Below, in pieces: positions 16,518-25,610 of a stretch of 64,000 nucleotides of DNA. The position numbers and the translations under genes were made by a program. The notes under the pieces were generated by a model. The model was not told the DNA's origin, searched no databases, and was given only the letters and a program-made list of their open reading frames with translations. Source of the DNA: Massilia sp. Root351 (GTDB lineage Bacteria > Pseudomonadota > Gammaproteobacteria > Burkholderiales > Burkholderiaceae_D); NCBI RefSeq assembly GCF_001425045.1, contig NZ_LMDJ01000035.1, positions 186,001 to 250,000 on the forward strand. The letters are read 5' to 3'. Within the stretch, counting starts at the first letter, position 1. The number at the start of each line of letters is the position of its first letter.

Positions 16518-17557
16518 CAGGCCGCCGTGGCGACGCCGGCTGGCGCAGCGGGACCCGGGCCGGTGGAGTTGCGCACCACCAGTTCCATCGGGAAGGCCAG
16601 CTTCTTCGACGCGGCGGGCGCGCCCTGGATCATCTCCACCACCTCGCCCACCGCGCGCGCCGCCATTTCCTGCAGCGGCTGGCGCATGGTGCTCAGGGTG
16701 GGGAACTTCCCGGCGGCGGTGGGAATGTCGTCGAAGCCCATTACCGAGATGTCGCCCGGCACCTTCAGGCCCTTGCTGTGGATGGCGTCGATGGCGCCGA
16801 AGGCCATTTCATCGTTGGCGGCGAAGATGGCGGTGGGCAGCTGCGCCAGCGCCAGCAACCGTTCCGCGGCCGCGTAGCCGCCGGCCTGCACGAAGCGGCC
16901 CACTTCCATCAACTCCGGCAGCACCGGCAGGCCGGCGGCGGTGAGCGCGTCGATATAGCCTTTCTCGCGCTGCGCGCTCTGGCCGGTGCCCTTGGAGCCG
17001 GCGATGAAGGCGATGCGCCGGTGGCCCAGCCCGATCAAATGCTCGACCGCGGTGCGCGCTGCCTGGCGGTTTTCCACCGCCACCACCGGCACGCTCACGT
17101 CGCGCGCCTCGAAGCTGAAGAACACGGCGGGGATGCGCTGCTTTTCGATCACCTCCAGGTAGCCGTCTTCGGCATTGGGCAGCAGCAGCACCAGGCCGTC
17201 GCACAGCTTGCTCAGCATGTCGCAGGTGGGCGCGCGGCCGGGGCCGTCGAAACGCTCGGCGTTGAAGATCAGGATGTCGTAGCCGATGCGGCGCGCTTCC
17301 TGGCTGATGGCCTTGGTGATCTCGTGCAGCACCAGGGACCCGTAGTTGTTGACGAAGATGCCGATCAGGTTGCTCTTGTCGCCGCGCATGCGGCGCGCCA
17401 GCATGTCCGGCGTGTAGTTGAGCTGGGCCGCCGCCGCCATCACGCGCGCGCGCGCCGCCTCCGACACATAGCCGGTGCCCCTTATCGCACGCGATGCCGT
17501 GATCGGCGACACGCCGGCGGCCTTGGCCACTTCACTCAGTTTGCTCGTCTTACCCAT
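16517..17557 (-). CDS. LacI family transcriptional regulator
   Basis: This 346-residue regulator has the full LacI layout. The N-terminal HTH reads LSEVAKAAGVSPITASRAI, followed by the hinge helix LNYTPDMLARRMRG and a periplasmic-binding-protein-like sugar domain (from GIFVNNYGS onward). It is divergent from a TonB receptor and carbohydrate-active enzyme genes, and two copies of an 18-bp palindrome with the central CG typical of LacI operators lie between. It probably represses the receptor operon and itself until a released sugar binds. The mfs gene is coupled behind it. Confidence 0.93.
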   Translation of the reverse strand: MGKTSKLSEVAKAAGVSPITASRAIRGTGYVSEAARARVMAAAAQLNYTPDMLARRMRGDKSNLIGIFVNNYGSLVLHEITKAISQEARRIGYDILIFNAERFDGPGRAPTCDMLSKLCDGLVLLLPNAEDGYLEVIEKQRIPAVFFSFEARDVSVPVVAVENRQAARTAVEHLIGLGHRRIAFIAGSKGTGQSAQREKGYIDALTAAGLPVLPELMEVGRFVQAGGYAAAERLLALAQLPTAIFAANDEMAFGAIDAIHSKGLKVPGDISVMGFDDIPTAAGKFPTLSTMRQPLQEMAARAVGEVVEMIQGAPAASKKLAFPMELVVRNSTGPGPAAPAGVATAA

Positions 17558-17593
17558 GTTTTCTCACCGCCGCCCAGTTGTCTGTTCCGCCAA

Positions 17594-17611
17594 TGTGGTC
17601 ACGATACCACA
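17594..17611. promoter_or_regulatory. Putative LacI operator O1
   Basis: TGTGGTCACGATACCACA has perfect 6-bp arms and a central C-G step, as expected for a LacI-family site. It lies 37 bp upstream of the lacI start. A second copy sits 119 bp away, centre to centre, at 17713-17730. Confidence 0.7.
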
Positions 17612-17712
17612 TGACCCAAATTCGTTTCAATAATAAATTCATTATAAAAATCAATCGCTTATGACAATGATCAAAAAGTTGAGCAAAACAACGGTCGTAT
17701 GACGACTAGCAA

Positions 17713-17730
17713 GGTGGTAACGTGACCACA
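17713..17730. promoter_or_regulatory. Putative LacI operator O2
   Basis: GGTGGTAACGTGACCACA repeats the O1 pattern with one arm mismatch and the same central C-G. It lies 68 bp before the TonB receptor start, in the region expected to hold that promoter. A further inverted repeat, GGTACT/AGTACC with a 15-bp spacer, follows at 17732-17758. Confidence 0.65.
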
Positions 17731-17797
17731 TGGTACTGACAACAATATCAAAAGTACCTGGGGAGATGGTCTGACTGTCGTTCACTTGGAGGAGCAC

Positions 17798-20647
17798 ATG
17801 AATAAGAAGATTTTGGCCGCGCTGCTGCCGGCGGCCCTGGCCGCCGCTTACGGGGGCACTGCCATGGCGCAGGACGCCACGGCCGCACAAGCGCAGGCGC
17901 CCGCCGCCACGCCGGAAGTCGCCACGGTGGTGGTCACCGGTTTCCGTTCCAGCCTGCAAAAAGCGCTGAACCTGAAGATGCAAGCCATCGGCGTGCGCGA
18001 TTCCATCGTGGCTGAAGACATCGGCAAATTCCCCGAGGCCAATGTGGCCGAATCGCTACAGCGGGTCCCGGGCGTAATCCTGAACCGCGACGAAAGCTCG
18101 GCCGAGGGCCAGCGCATTTCCATCCGCGGCCTGCCCACCGAGTACTCGGTGACCACGCTGAACGGCGCGCCGGTCAACACCACCTCCACCAGCACCATCG
18201 GTTCGGCCGCGCGCGGCTTCAACTACGACGTGTTCGCCTCCGAACTGTTCGGCCGGGTGGACTTCTACAAGTCGCCGCTGGCCGAGCTGACCGAAGGCGG
18301 CCTGGGCGGCATCGTCGACCTGCAGACGCCGCGCCCCTTCGACAATCCGAAGCGCACCGTGCGCTACGCGCTGTCCGAGTCCTACAACACCATGTCCAAG
18401 AAAGCCGACCCGAGCGGCTTCGCGCTGTATTCCAACACCTGGAACGACGTCGGCTTCCTGATCGGCGCAGCGCACTCGTCCAGCGTAAACAACCGCTCCG
18501 GCTTCGAAGCCACCGGCGGCTACAACAGCTCGGCGCGCGGCAGCCAGAGTCCGGTCAAGGGAAACTTCGCCGTCACGCTGGACTACGACGATCCGCGCGC
18601 CAACCTGGGCGGCCTGACGCGCTCCCAGGTCGACAATGCGCTGCTGCCGCGCATCTACCGCTTCTACGGTTCGGCCAACGACCGCACCCGCGACGGCCTG
18701 GTGTCGTCCCTGCAGTACAAGAGCGGCGGCCTGAACCTGAGCCTGGACACCTTGTACTCCAAGCTGAAGAATACGCGCGACGAAATGTACTTCGGCCTGC
18801 TGGTGCGCAACAGCAAGACCACCAACCGCGCCGCGCCCGCCGGCCAGGCCGGCCACAACGGCTTCGTGCCGATCAACGTGAAGGTGGACCCGGACTCGAA
18901 CCTGCTGACCGGCACTTTCGGCAACACCTCGTACAGCAGCGGCGTGACCTACAGCGAAGACGAGACCAAGTTCGGCTACACCTCGCTGAACGGGCGCTGG
19001 GCCGCCAGCGACACCCTGGTGCTGAGCGGCCAGCTGAGCGTCAACAACAGCAAGGCGCTGAGCTACCAGGACACGCTGTCCGGCCAGATCTTCGGCGTGA
19101 CCTCCACCATCGACTACGGTGACGACCATGTGTATCCATCGCTGTCCTCGAGCTCCAGCTACACCGACCTGAACAACTACCAGGGCTTCGACATCGGCAC
19201 CGGCTGGACCCGCGAAACCGACAAGGCCAAGCAGGGCCGCCTGATCGCCGACTGGGACTACCAGCTGCCGGGCGAATGGAAGGGCCACCTGAAGGCGGGC
19301 GTCAGCTATGTCGACACCACCAAGGGCATCAACAAGCGCAACGGCACCGCGCTGGCCAAGGCCAAGATGAACCAGCTGGGCACCGCCGGCATCCGCAGCG
19401 GCATGACCACGCAGCTGCCGATCGGCAACCTGGACATGGGCGCCGGCTGGCCGAGCGCATGGGGCACGTTCACGCGCGACTACGCCTACTCCACCTTCGA
19501 TCCGCTGGCCAACAACGTGGAATCGACCTTCACGCCGGCGCAAAGCTTCACTGCGGGCGAGAAAGTGACCACCGGCTTCGTGCAGTCCGACTTCGTCGGC
19601 AAGGTGATGGAGCACGAGCTGCGCTTCAACGCCGGCGTGCGCTACTCGCGCACCGAGACCCAGATCGACAACTTCAAGCAGCAGGGCGCCAGCCTGACCT
19701 ATGCGCCGAACCAGGAGTCCGGCGCCTACCACAACCTGCTGCCGGCCTTCAGCGCCGCCTTCGACGTGACGGACAACCTGATGTGGCGCGCCTCCTGGGG
19801 CAAGACCATCAGCCGCGCTTCGCTGTCCATCATCGCCGCGCAGACCGTGATCCCGAATCCGTTCGACAACACGGCCACCGCCGGCAACCCCGGCCTGCGT
19901 CCGCAGCAGTCGAAGAACATGGACACCAGCCTGGAGTGGTACTTCCAGCCGGGCAGCCTGCTGTCGGCCGCCTACTTCAAGAAGGACCTGACCGACGCCA
20001 CCGTGGCCAACACCAGCAACACCACCTTCGGCGCGCTGGGCTTGCCGGACACGGCGCTGGGCGCGATCTTCCAGAACGCGCAAGGCCGGGTCGACCCCAA
20101 CCTGCCGATGACCTTGCGCAGCTTCACCAACGCCGGCCAGCAGACGCTGAAAGGCTACGAGCTGGCTTACCAGCAAGCCTTCACCTTCCTGCCGGAACCG
20201 TTCAAGGGCTTCGGCGCGCTGGCCAGCTACACCCACATCGATCCGTTCAACAGCGCCAAGTGGATCACCAATGCGGGCAAGGAGATCCAGGTCAACTCGG
20301 TGCCGAAGTACGCCTACAGCACCACGGCCTACTACGAAAACGGCCCGCTGGCGGTGCGCCTGTCGTACAACTACAAGGGCCGCTCGCTGCACGGCGACAA
20401 CCCGCGCAACCTGGGTGACGACCTGATCCGCTGGCGCGCCGCGCGCGGCTACCTGGACGGCAACATCAGCTACAAGATCAATGACATGCTGGAACTGCGC
20501 ATTGACGCGATGAACCTGTCCAACACGCTGAGCTACGATTACTTCGAAGACGCCTCCGGCCAGTTCGGCAGCGGCAAGAAGAGCCGCATGGACTACGCCA
20601 AGTACGACGGCCGCACCATCAAGATCGGCATTCGCGGCAAGCTGTAA
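17798..20647 (+). CDS. TonB-dependent receptor, carbohydrate type
   Basis: This is a 949-residue outer-membrane receptor. A signal peptide (MNKKILAALLPAALAAAYGG, cleavage near AMAQ) precedes an Ala-rich segment and the plug. The plug opens with TVVVTGFRSSLQKALNLK and continues DIGKFPEANVAESLQRVPGV and RISIRGLPTEYS, the pattern of the Xanthomonas/Caulobacter subfamily of TonB receptors often tied to plant glycans. The end, GRTIKIGIRGKL, is a beta-strand typical of barrel termini, although the last residue is Leu rather than aromatic. ATG 17798 follows GGAGGAG; a TTG twelve bases earlier would disrupt the signal peptide. It leads the enzyme operon and probably imports its oligosaccharide. Confidence 0.93.
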   Translation: MNKKILAALLPAALAAAYGGTAMAQDATAAQAQAPAATPEVATVVVTGFRSSLQKALNLKMQAIGVRDSIVAEDIGKFPEANVAESLQRVPGVILNRDESSAEGQRISIRGLPTEYSVTTLNGAPVNTTSTSTIGSAARGFNYDVFASELFGRVDFYKSPLAELTEGGLGGIVDLQTPRPFDNPKRTVRYALSESYNTMSKKADPSGFALYSNTWNDVGFLIGAAHSSSVNNRSGFEATGGYNSSARGSQSPVKGNFAVTLDYDDPRANLGGLTRSQVDNALLPRIYRFYGSANDRTRDGLVSSLQYKSGGLNLSLDTLYSKLKNTRDEMYFGLLVRNSKTTNRAAPAGQAGHNGFVPINVKVDPDSNLLTGTFGNTSYSSGVTYSEDETKFGYTSLNGRWAASDTLVLSGQLSVNNSKALSYQDTLSGQIFGVTSTIDYGDDHVYPSLSSSSSYTDLNNYQGFDIGTGWTRETDKAKQGRLIADWDYQLPGEWKGHLKAGVSYVDTTKGINKRNGTALAKAKMNQLGTAGIRSGMTTQLPIGNLDMGAGWPSAWGTFTRDYAYSTFDPLANNVESTFTPAQSFTAGEKVTTGFVQSDFVGKVMEHELRFNAGVRYSRTETQIDNFKQQGASLTYAPNQESGAYHNLLPAFSAAFDVTDNLMWRASWGKTISRASLSIIAAQTVIPNPFDNTATAGNPGLRPQQSKNMDTSLEWYFQPGSLLSAAYFKKDLTDATVANTSNTTFGALGLPDTALGAIFQNAQGRVDPNLPMTLRSFTNAGQQTLKGYELAYQQAFTFLPEPFKGFGALASYTHIDPFNSAKWITNAGKEIQVNSVPKYAYSTTAYYENGPLAVRLSYNYKGRSLHGDNPRNLGDDLIRWRAARGYLDGNISYKINDMLELRIDAMNLSNTLSYDYFEDASGQFGSGKKSRMDYAKYDGRTIKIGIRGKL

Positions 20648-20669
20648 AGAGCAGAAACGGAAACCACCC

Positions 20670-22025
20670 ATGACCATGATCGCCCGCCTCGCCGCGTTCG
20701 CCACACTCAGCTTCGCGGCCGCCGCAGGCCAGTCGCATGCGCCGCCGGAGACCCCGGAGCGCGCGGCGGACCAGGTCCGCATCGTCGATGTGGCGCCGGG
20801 CTGGGCAGGCAACTCGGTCAATGCGGTGGTGTTCCGTAAAAACGCCCTCGTCACGCACGGCGACACGCAGTACATCGCCTTCTACGACAAGGACGCCTAC
20901 GTGGTGCTGGGCAAGCGCAAGCTGGGCGGCGCCGCGTGGGAACTGCAGCGCAGCCAGTACCAGGGCAATGTGCGCGACGCCCACAACAGCATCAGCCTGA
21001 TGGTGGACGGGGCCGGCTTCCTGCACCTGGCCTGGGACCTGCACAACCAGCCGCTGCGCTACGCGCGCAGCGTGCGTCCCGGCGCGCTGGCCATGTCGGA
21101 CACCATGCCGATGACGGGCACGCAGGAAAAGTCGGTCTCCTACCCCGAGTTCTACCGCCAGCCGGACGGCAAGCTGCTGTTCCTGTACCGCGACGGCGGC
21201 TCCGGGCGCGGCGACCTGGTGATGAACCGCTACGATCCGGCCGCAGCCGATGGTCCCCGCTGGAGCCGGCTGCACAGCAAGCTGATCAGCGGCGAAGGCC
21301 AGCGCAGTGCCTACACGCAGGCCTTTCTCGACCACCTTGGCACGCTGCACCTGTCCTGGGTGTGGCGCGAAACGCCGGACGTGGCCAGCAACCACGACCT
21401 GGCCTACGCCCGCTCGCGCGACGGCGGCCTGACATGGGAAAAGTCGACCGGCGAGCGCTACACGCTGCCGATTACGGCAGCCACCGCCGAGTACGCAGCA
21501 CGCATCCCGCAAAACAGCGAGCTGATCAACCAAACGTCGATGTCCGCCGACCGGCAGGGCAATCCCTACATCGCCACCTACTGGCGCGACGCGGCCTCGC
21601 CGGTGCCGCAGTACCGCGTGGTCTACCTGGGCGGCGGCGCCTGGCGGCGGCTGGACCTGGACTTTCGCAAGCAGCCGTTCTCGCTGAGCGGCGTGGGCAC
21701 CAAGGCCATTCCCATCGCGCGCCCGCAGATCATGGTCAACATCCAGCGCGAGCAACCGTCCGGCCTGCTGATCTTCCGCGATGCCGAACGCGGCAGCAAG
21801 GTGTCGGCGGTGCGCATCGCGGACTTCGGCAAGGCGCAGTGGCGCGTACTCGACCTCGACAGCGCCTCCGTGGGCGCCTGGGAGCCCAGTTTCGACACCG
21901 AACTTTGGCAGCGCAGCGGCGAACTGAACTTGTATTTGCAAACCGTGCAGCAGATCGACGGCGAAGGCGTGGCCAAGGCCGCTCCTTCCCCGGTGCGGGT
22001 GCTGCAATGGACACCGGACTTCTGA
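20670..22025 (+). CDS. BNR-type beta-propeller polysaccharide lyase or glycosidase (BNR_4 family)
   Basis: This secreted 451-residue protein has a Sec-type signal peptide ending near SHA (residue 24). Key stretches are DAHNSISLMVDG (H105), HLAWDLHNQPLRYARS (H125) and SYPEFYRQPDGKLLFLYRDGG (Y158, R174; residues 157-176 are the conserved core). These match the BNR_4 seven-bladed propeller group that contains ulvan lyases (PL24/PL25), rhamnose-glucuronate lyases (PL42) and GH145 rhamnosidases. A lyase would produce an unsaturated glucuronyl end, which is what the next gene's GH105 enzyme removes. The family within this group is undecided. It follows the receptor by 22 bp. Confidence 0.8.
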   Translation: MTMIARLAAFATLSFAAAAGQSHAPPETPERAADQVRIVDVAPGWAGNSVNAVVFRKNALVTHGDTQYIAFYDKDAYVVLGKRKLGGAAWELQRSQYQGNVRDAHNSISLMVDGAGFLHLAWDLHNQPLRYARSVRPGALAMSDTMPMTGTQEKSVSYPEFYRQPDGKLLFLYRDGGSGRGDLVMNRYDPAAADGPRWSRLHSKLISGEGQRSAYTQAFLDHLGTLHLSWVWRETPDVASNHDLAYARSRDGGLTWEKSTGERYTLPITAATAEYAARIPQNSELINQTSMSADRQGNPYIATYWRDAASPVPQYRVVYLGGGAWRRLDLDFRKQPFSLSGVGTKAIPIARPQIMVNIQREQPSGLLIFRDAERGSKVSAVRIADFGKAQWRVLDLDSASVGAWEPSFDTELWQRSGELNLYLQTVQQIDGEGVAKAAPSPVRVLQWTPDF

Positions 22026-22050
22026 CCCCATCCACGCAAGGATCAAGAAC

Positions 22051-23217
22051 ATGATGAGAAGACGACTTTGTTTGAAGGCGGCGCTGGCCAGCGTGGCGGC
22101 GATCTCCGCAGGCTGCACCTTGGGCGGCGTGGCAAGCTCCGCCGCCGTAACCCGATCCGACGTGCTGGCTTCCCTGCGCCTGGCCAACGACTACTGGCAG
22201 CGCAGCAATTCGCCCGCGCTGTGGTCGTTCTGGGACGTGGCCGCCTACCACACCGGCAACATGGAAGCCTACTTCCTCACCGGTGACGAACGCTACCGCC
22301 AATATTCCACCGCATGGGCCGAACACAACCAGTGGAGCTCGGCGCGCTCCGACGTGAAAGCGGCGTGGAAATACACCTACGGCGAAACCAACGAGCATGT
22401 GCTGTTCGGCGACTGGCAAGTGTGCTTCCAGACCTATGTCGACCTGTACAACCTGGACCCGGCCAAAGACCCGCGCAAGATCGCCCGCGCGCGCGAGGTG
22501 ATGGAATACCAGCTCAGTACGCCCAATGACGATTACTGGTGGTGGGCCGACGGCCTGTACATGGTGATGCCGGTGATGACCAAGCTGTACAAGGTGACCG
22601 GCGACCAGCGCTACCTCGACAAGCTGTACGACTACTTCCAGTTCGCCGACCAGTTGATGTACGACGCCGACGCCGGCCTGTACTACCGCGACGCCAAGTA
22701 CATCTACCCCAGGCACAAGAGCAGCAACGGCGGCAAGGACTTCTGGGCGCGCGGCGACGGCTGGGTGTTCGCCGGCCTGGCCAAAGCGCTGGCCGACCTG
22801 CCCGCCGGCCACCGCTGCCGTCCGCTGTTCGTGGCGCGCTTCCAGCGCATGGCGCAGGCCCTGAAGGCGGCGCAGCGGCCGGAAGGCTACTGGACCCGCA
22901 GCCTGCTCGACCCGGCGCACGCGCCCGGCCCGGAGACCAGCGGCACCGCCTTCTTCACCTACGCCTACCTGTGGGGCATGAACCACGGCCTGCTGGAGCG
23001 GGCCGAGTATGCGCCGGTGGTCAGGCGCAGCTGGCAATTCCTGAGCAAGACCGCGCTGCAGGCGGACGGCAAGCTGGGCTATGTGCAGCCGATCGGCGAG
23101 CGCGCCATTCCCGGCCAGGTGGTGGACAAGAACTCCACCGCCTCGTTCGGCGTGGGCGCCTTCCTGCTGGCGGCCGCCGAGCTGGCGCGTTTCCTCGACC
23201 AGCACACCCTGGATTAA
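22051..23217 (+). CDS. GH105 unsaturated glucuronyl/galacturonyl hydrolase, Tat-type signal
   Basis: This 388-residue (alpha/alpha)6-barrel enzyme removes a 4,5-unsaturated uronic acid from the non-reducing end left by a lyase. The general acid is expected to be D167 in WWWADGLYMVMP, and FWARGDGWVFAGL is the second family signature. The N-terminus MMRRRLCLKAALASVAAIS fits a twin-arginine (RRxxLK) signal; Cys22 follows but is a poor lipobox. An alternative ATG three bases later gives the same protein less one Met. It lies 25 bp after the BNR gene and 3 bp before the GH35 gene. The neighbours suggest a substrate of unsaturated glucuronate on galactose. Confidence 0.9.
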   Translation: MMRRRLCLKAALASVAAISAGCTLGGVASSAAVTRSDVLASLRLANDYWQRSNSPALWSFWDVAAYHTGNMEAYFLTGDERYRQYSTAWAEHNQWSSARSDVKAAWKYTYGETNEHVLFGDWQVCFQTYVDLYNLDPAKDPRKIARAREVMEYQLSTPNDDYWWWADGLYMVMPVMTKLYKVTGDQRYLDKLYDYFQFADQLMYDADAGLYYRDAKYIYPRHKSSNGGKDFWARGDGWVFAGLAKALADLPAGHRCRPLFVARFQRMAQALKAAQRPEGYWTRSLLDPAHAPGPETSGTAFFTYAYLWGMNHGLLERAEYAPVVRRSWQFLSKTALQADGKLGYVQPIGERAIPGQVVDKNSTASFGVGAFLLAAAELARFLDQHTLD

Positions 23218-23220
23218 TCG

Positions 23221-25602
23221 ATGACGACCAAGTTCTCTCGCCGCCGGCACCTGCAAGGTGCGGCGGTTGCAGCAGCCAGCGCGCTGCTGCCTTTTTCTGC
23301 CGGCGCACAGGTCCCCGCCTCCGGGCCTGCCGCGCGCTTCGCCATCGGCCAGGACGACTTCCTGCTCGACGGCAAACCGGTCCAGATCCGCTGCGGCGAA
23401 ATGCATTTCGCCCGCGTGCCGCGCGAATACTGGACGCACCGCCTGCAGGCCATCAAGGCCATGGGCTTGAACACGGTGTGCGCCTACCTGTTCTGGAACT
23501 ATCACGAATGGCGCGAAGGACAATACGACTGGCGCGGCCAGCGCGACGCGGCCGAGTTCTGCCGCCTGGCGCAGCAGGCCGGGCTGTGGGTGATCCTGCG
23601 GCCCGGTCCATACGCCTGCGCCGAATGGGAAATGGGCGGCCTGCCGTGGTGGCTGCTGAAGCAGCCCGGTGACGCCTTCCTGCGCACCCGCGACGAGGCC
23701 TACGTGCAGCCGGCGCGGCGCTGGCTGCGCGAAGTCGGCCGCGTGCTGGCGCCGATGCAGGCGACGCAGGGCGGCCCCATCCTGATGGTGCAGGTGGAGA
23801 ATGAATACGGTTTCTTCGGCGAAGACCTGGACTATATGCGCGCGATGCGCCAGGCCCTGCTGGAGGCGCGCTTCGACGTGCCGCTGTTCCAGTGCAATCC
23901 GACCAACGCGGTGGTGAAGTCGCACATCCCCGAGCTGTTCTCGGCGGCCAACTTCGGCAGCGATCCGGCCACCGGCTTCAAGGAACTGGCCAAGGTGCAG
24001 CGCGGCCCGCTGATGTGCGGCGAATACTATTCCGGCTGGTTCGACACCTGGGGCGCGCCGCACCGGCGCGGCTCGGCCGACAAGGCAGTGGCCGACATCC
24101 AGGCCATGCTCAAGGCCAATGGTTCCTTCAGCCTGTACATGGCGCACGGCGGCACCACCTTCGGCCTGTGGGGCGGCTGCGACCGCCCCTTCCGCCCCGA
24201 CACCACCAGCTACGACTACGACGCGCCCATCGGCGAAGCCGGCTGGACCGGCGACAAGTTCAAGGCCTACCGCGACGGCATCGCGCCACTGCTGCCGGCC
24301 GGCGACCAGCTGCCGGACGCGCCGGCGCGCATGCCCGTCATCACCATCCCGCCGTTCGCCTTGCAGGAGACGGCCGCCGTGATGGCCAACCTGCCGCCGC
24401 GCACCATCGGCGACGTGTCGCCCAAGCCGATCGAGCAGTACGACATCAGCCGCGGCCTGGTGGCCTACCGCGTGACCTTGCCGGCCGGCCCGCCCGGCAC
24501 GCTGGCGGCGGCCAAGGTGCGCGACCTGGCCTGGGTGTTCGTGGACGGCAAGCAAGTGGGCACCATGGACACGCGCCACCGCCGCTTCAAGGTGGCGCTG
24601 GCCGCGCGCAGCAAGCCGGTGACGGTGGACATCCTGCTGTACACCATCGCGCGCGTGAACTTCGGCGTGGAAATCCATGACCGCAAGGGCTTGCACGGCC
24701 CGGTCACCTTCACGCCGAAGGACGGCGCAGGGCCGGCCCAGGCGGTGGAAAACTGGGCCATCCGCGCCATCGACTTCGACGCCGACGGCACGCTGCCGCC
24801 GCTGCAATGGAAACGCAGCCGCGCGCAAGGCCCGGCGTTCTGGCGCGGCGGTTTCGACGCCGCGCAGACCGGCGACACCTTCCTCGACATGGCCGGCTGG
24901 GGCCAGGGCATCGTGTGGATCAACGGCCGCTGCCTGGGCCGCTACTGGAGCATCGGCCCGACGCAGACCATGTACCTGCCCGGCCCGTGGATCAAGCGCG
25001 GCCGCAACGAAGTGGTGGTGCTGGACCTGACCGGCCCGCGCAGCGCGCGCATCGCCGGCCTGGCCATGCCGGTGCTGGACCGGCTGCGCCCCGAACTCGA
25101 CCTGGCGCGTCCGCCCAGCACCGCCAGGCTGCAGCTGGACGGCGTGGTGCCGGTGCACGCGGCCGAATTCGCGCCCGGCCCGGCCACCCAGGACGTGATG
25201 TTCGCCGCGCCCGCCAGCGGCCGCCAGTTCTGCCTGGAGTCGCTGAACGCCTTCGACGGCAAGCGCTACGCGGCGGTGGCCGAAATCGCCCTGCTGGACC
25301 AGGCCGGCAAGCCGCTCAACCAGTCCAGCTGGACCATCGCCTACGCCAGCAGCGAGGAAGCGCGCAAGGAAGACGGTTCGGCGCTGAACGCCATCAACGG
25401 CCAGAACACCGACTACTGGCACACCGCCTACAGCGGCGCGGCCGCCAGCCTGCCGCATCCGCACCGTATCATTATCGACCTGGGCAAGGCGGTGGAAGTG
25501 GCAGGCCTGCGCTACGTGCCGCGCCAGGGCACGGCCGAGGTGACCGGCCGCATCAAGCAATACCGTATCTATATCGGCGACCAGCTCGTCACGGGCAACT
25601 AG
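23221..25602 (+). CDS. GH35 beta-galactosidase with C-terminal F5/8-type domain, Tat-type signal
   Basis: This 793-residue family 35 enzyme hydrolyses terminal beta-galactose. The TIM barrel starts with FLLDGKPVQIRCGEMHFAR. The acid/base is E195 in QVENEYGFFG and the nucleophile is E268 in MCGEYYSGWFDTWG. After the barrel come beta-sandwich jelly-roll domains (WINGRCLGRYWSIGPTQT is the last GH35 signature). From about residue 670 a discoidin-like F5/8 domain reads EDGSALNAINGQNTDYWHTA and IIIDLGKAVEVAGLRY, which would bind glycans. The start MTTKFSRRRHLQGAAVA is a twin-arginine signal, so periplasmic or secreted action is expected. It should act after GH105 has exposed galactose. Confidence 0.93.
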   Translation: MTTKFSRRRHLQGAAVAAASALLPFSAGAQVPASGPAARFAIGQDDFLLDGKPVQIRCGEMHFARVPREYWTHRLQAIKAMGLNTVCAYLFWNYHEWREGQYDWRGQRDAAEFCRLAQQAGLWVILRPGPYACAEWEMGGLPWWLLKQPGDAFLRTRDEAYVQPARRWLREVGRVLAPMQATQGGPILMVQVENEYGFFGEDLDYMRAMRQALLEARFDVPLFQCNPTNAVVKSHIPELFSAANFGSDPATGFKELAKVQRGPLMCGEYYSGWFDTWGAPHRRGSADKAVADIQAMLKANGSFSLYMAHGGTTFGLWGGCDRPFRPDTTSYDYDAPIGEAGWTGDKFKAYRDGIAPLLPAGDQLPDAPARMPVITIPPFALQETAAVMANLPPRTIGDVSPKPIEQYDISRGLVAYRVTLPAGPPGTLAAAKVRDLAWVFVDGKQVGTMDTRHRRFKVALAARSKPVTVDILLYTIARVNFGVEIHDRKGLHGPVTFTPKDGAGPAQAVENWAIRAIDFDADGTLPPLQWKRSRAQGPAFWRGGFDAAQTGDTFLDMAGWGQGIVWINGRCLGRYWSIGPTQTMYLPGPWIKRGRNEVVVLDLTGPRSARIAGLAMPVLDRLRPELDLARPPSTARLQLDGVVPVHAAEFAPGPATQDVMFAAPASGRQFCLESLNAFDGKRYAAVAEIALLDQAGKPLNQSSWTIAYASSEEARKEDGSALNAINGQNTDYWHTAYSGAAASLPHPHRIIIDLGKAVEVAGLRYVPRQGTAEVTGRIKQYRIYIGDQLVTGN

Positions 25603-25610
25603 GAGAACAC

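Noticed and set aside
18056..20875. A 939-codon open frame on the minus strand over the TonB receptor.
   Set aside because: It is antisense to the receptor, whose plug and signal peptide are unmistakable, and its translation shows no domain.
21736..25560. A 1274-codon open frame on the minus strand across the GH105 and GH35 genes.
   Set aside because: It is antisense to two genes with clear catalytic motifs, and its translation is Arg/Ala/Gly/His-rich without any family motif. GC-rich codon bias produces such long shadows.
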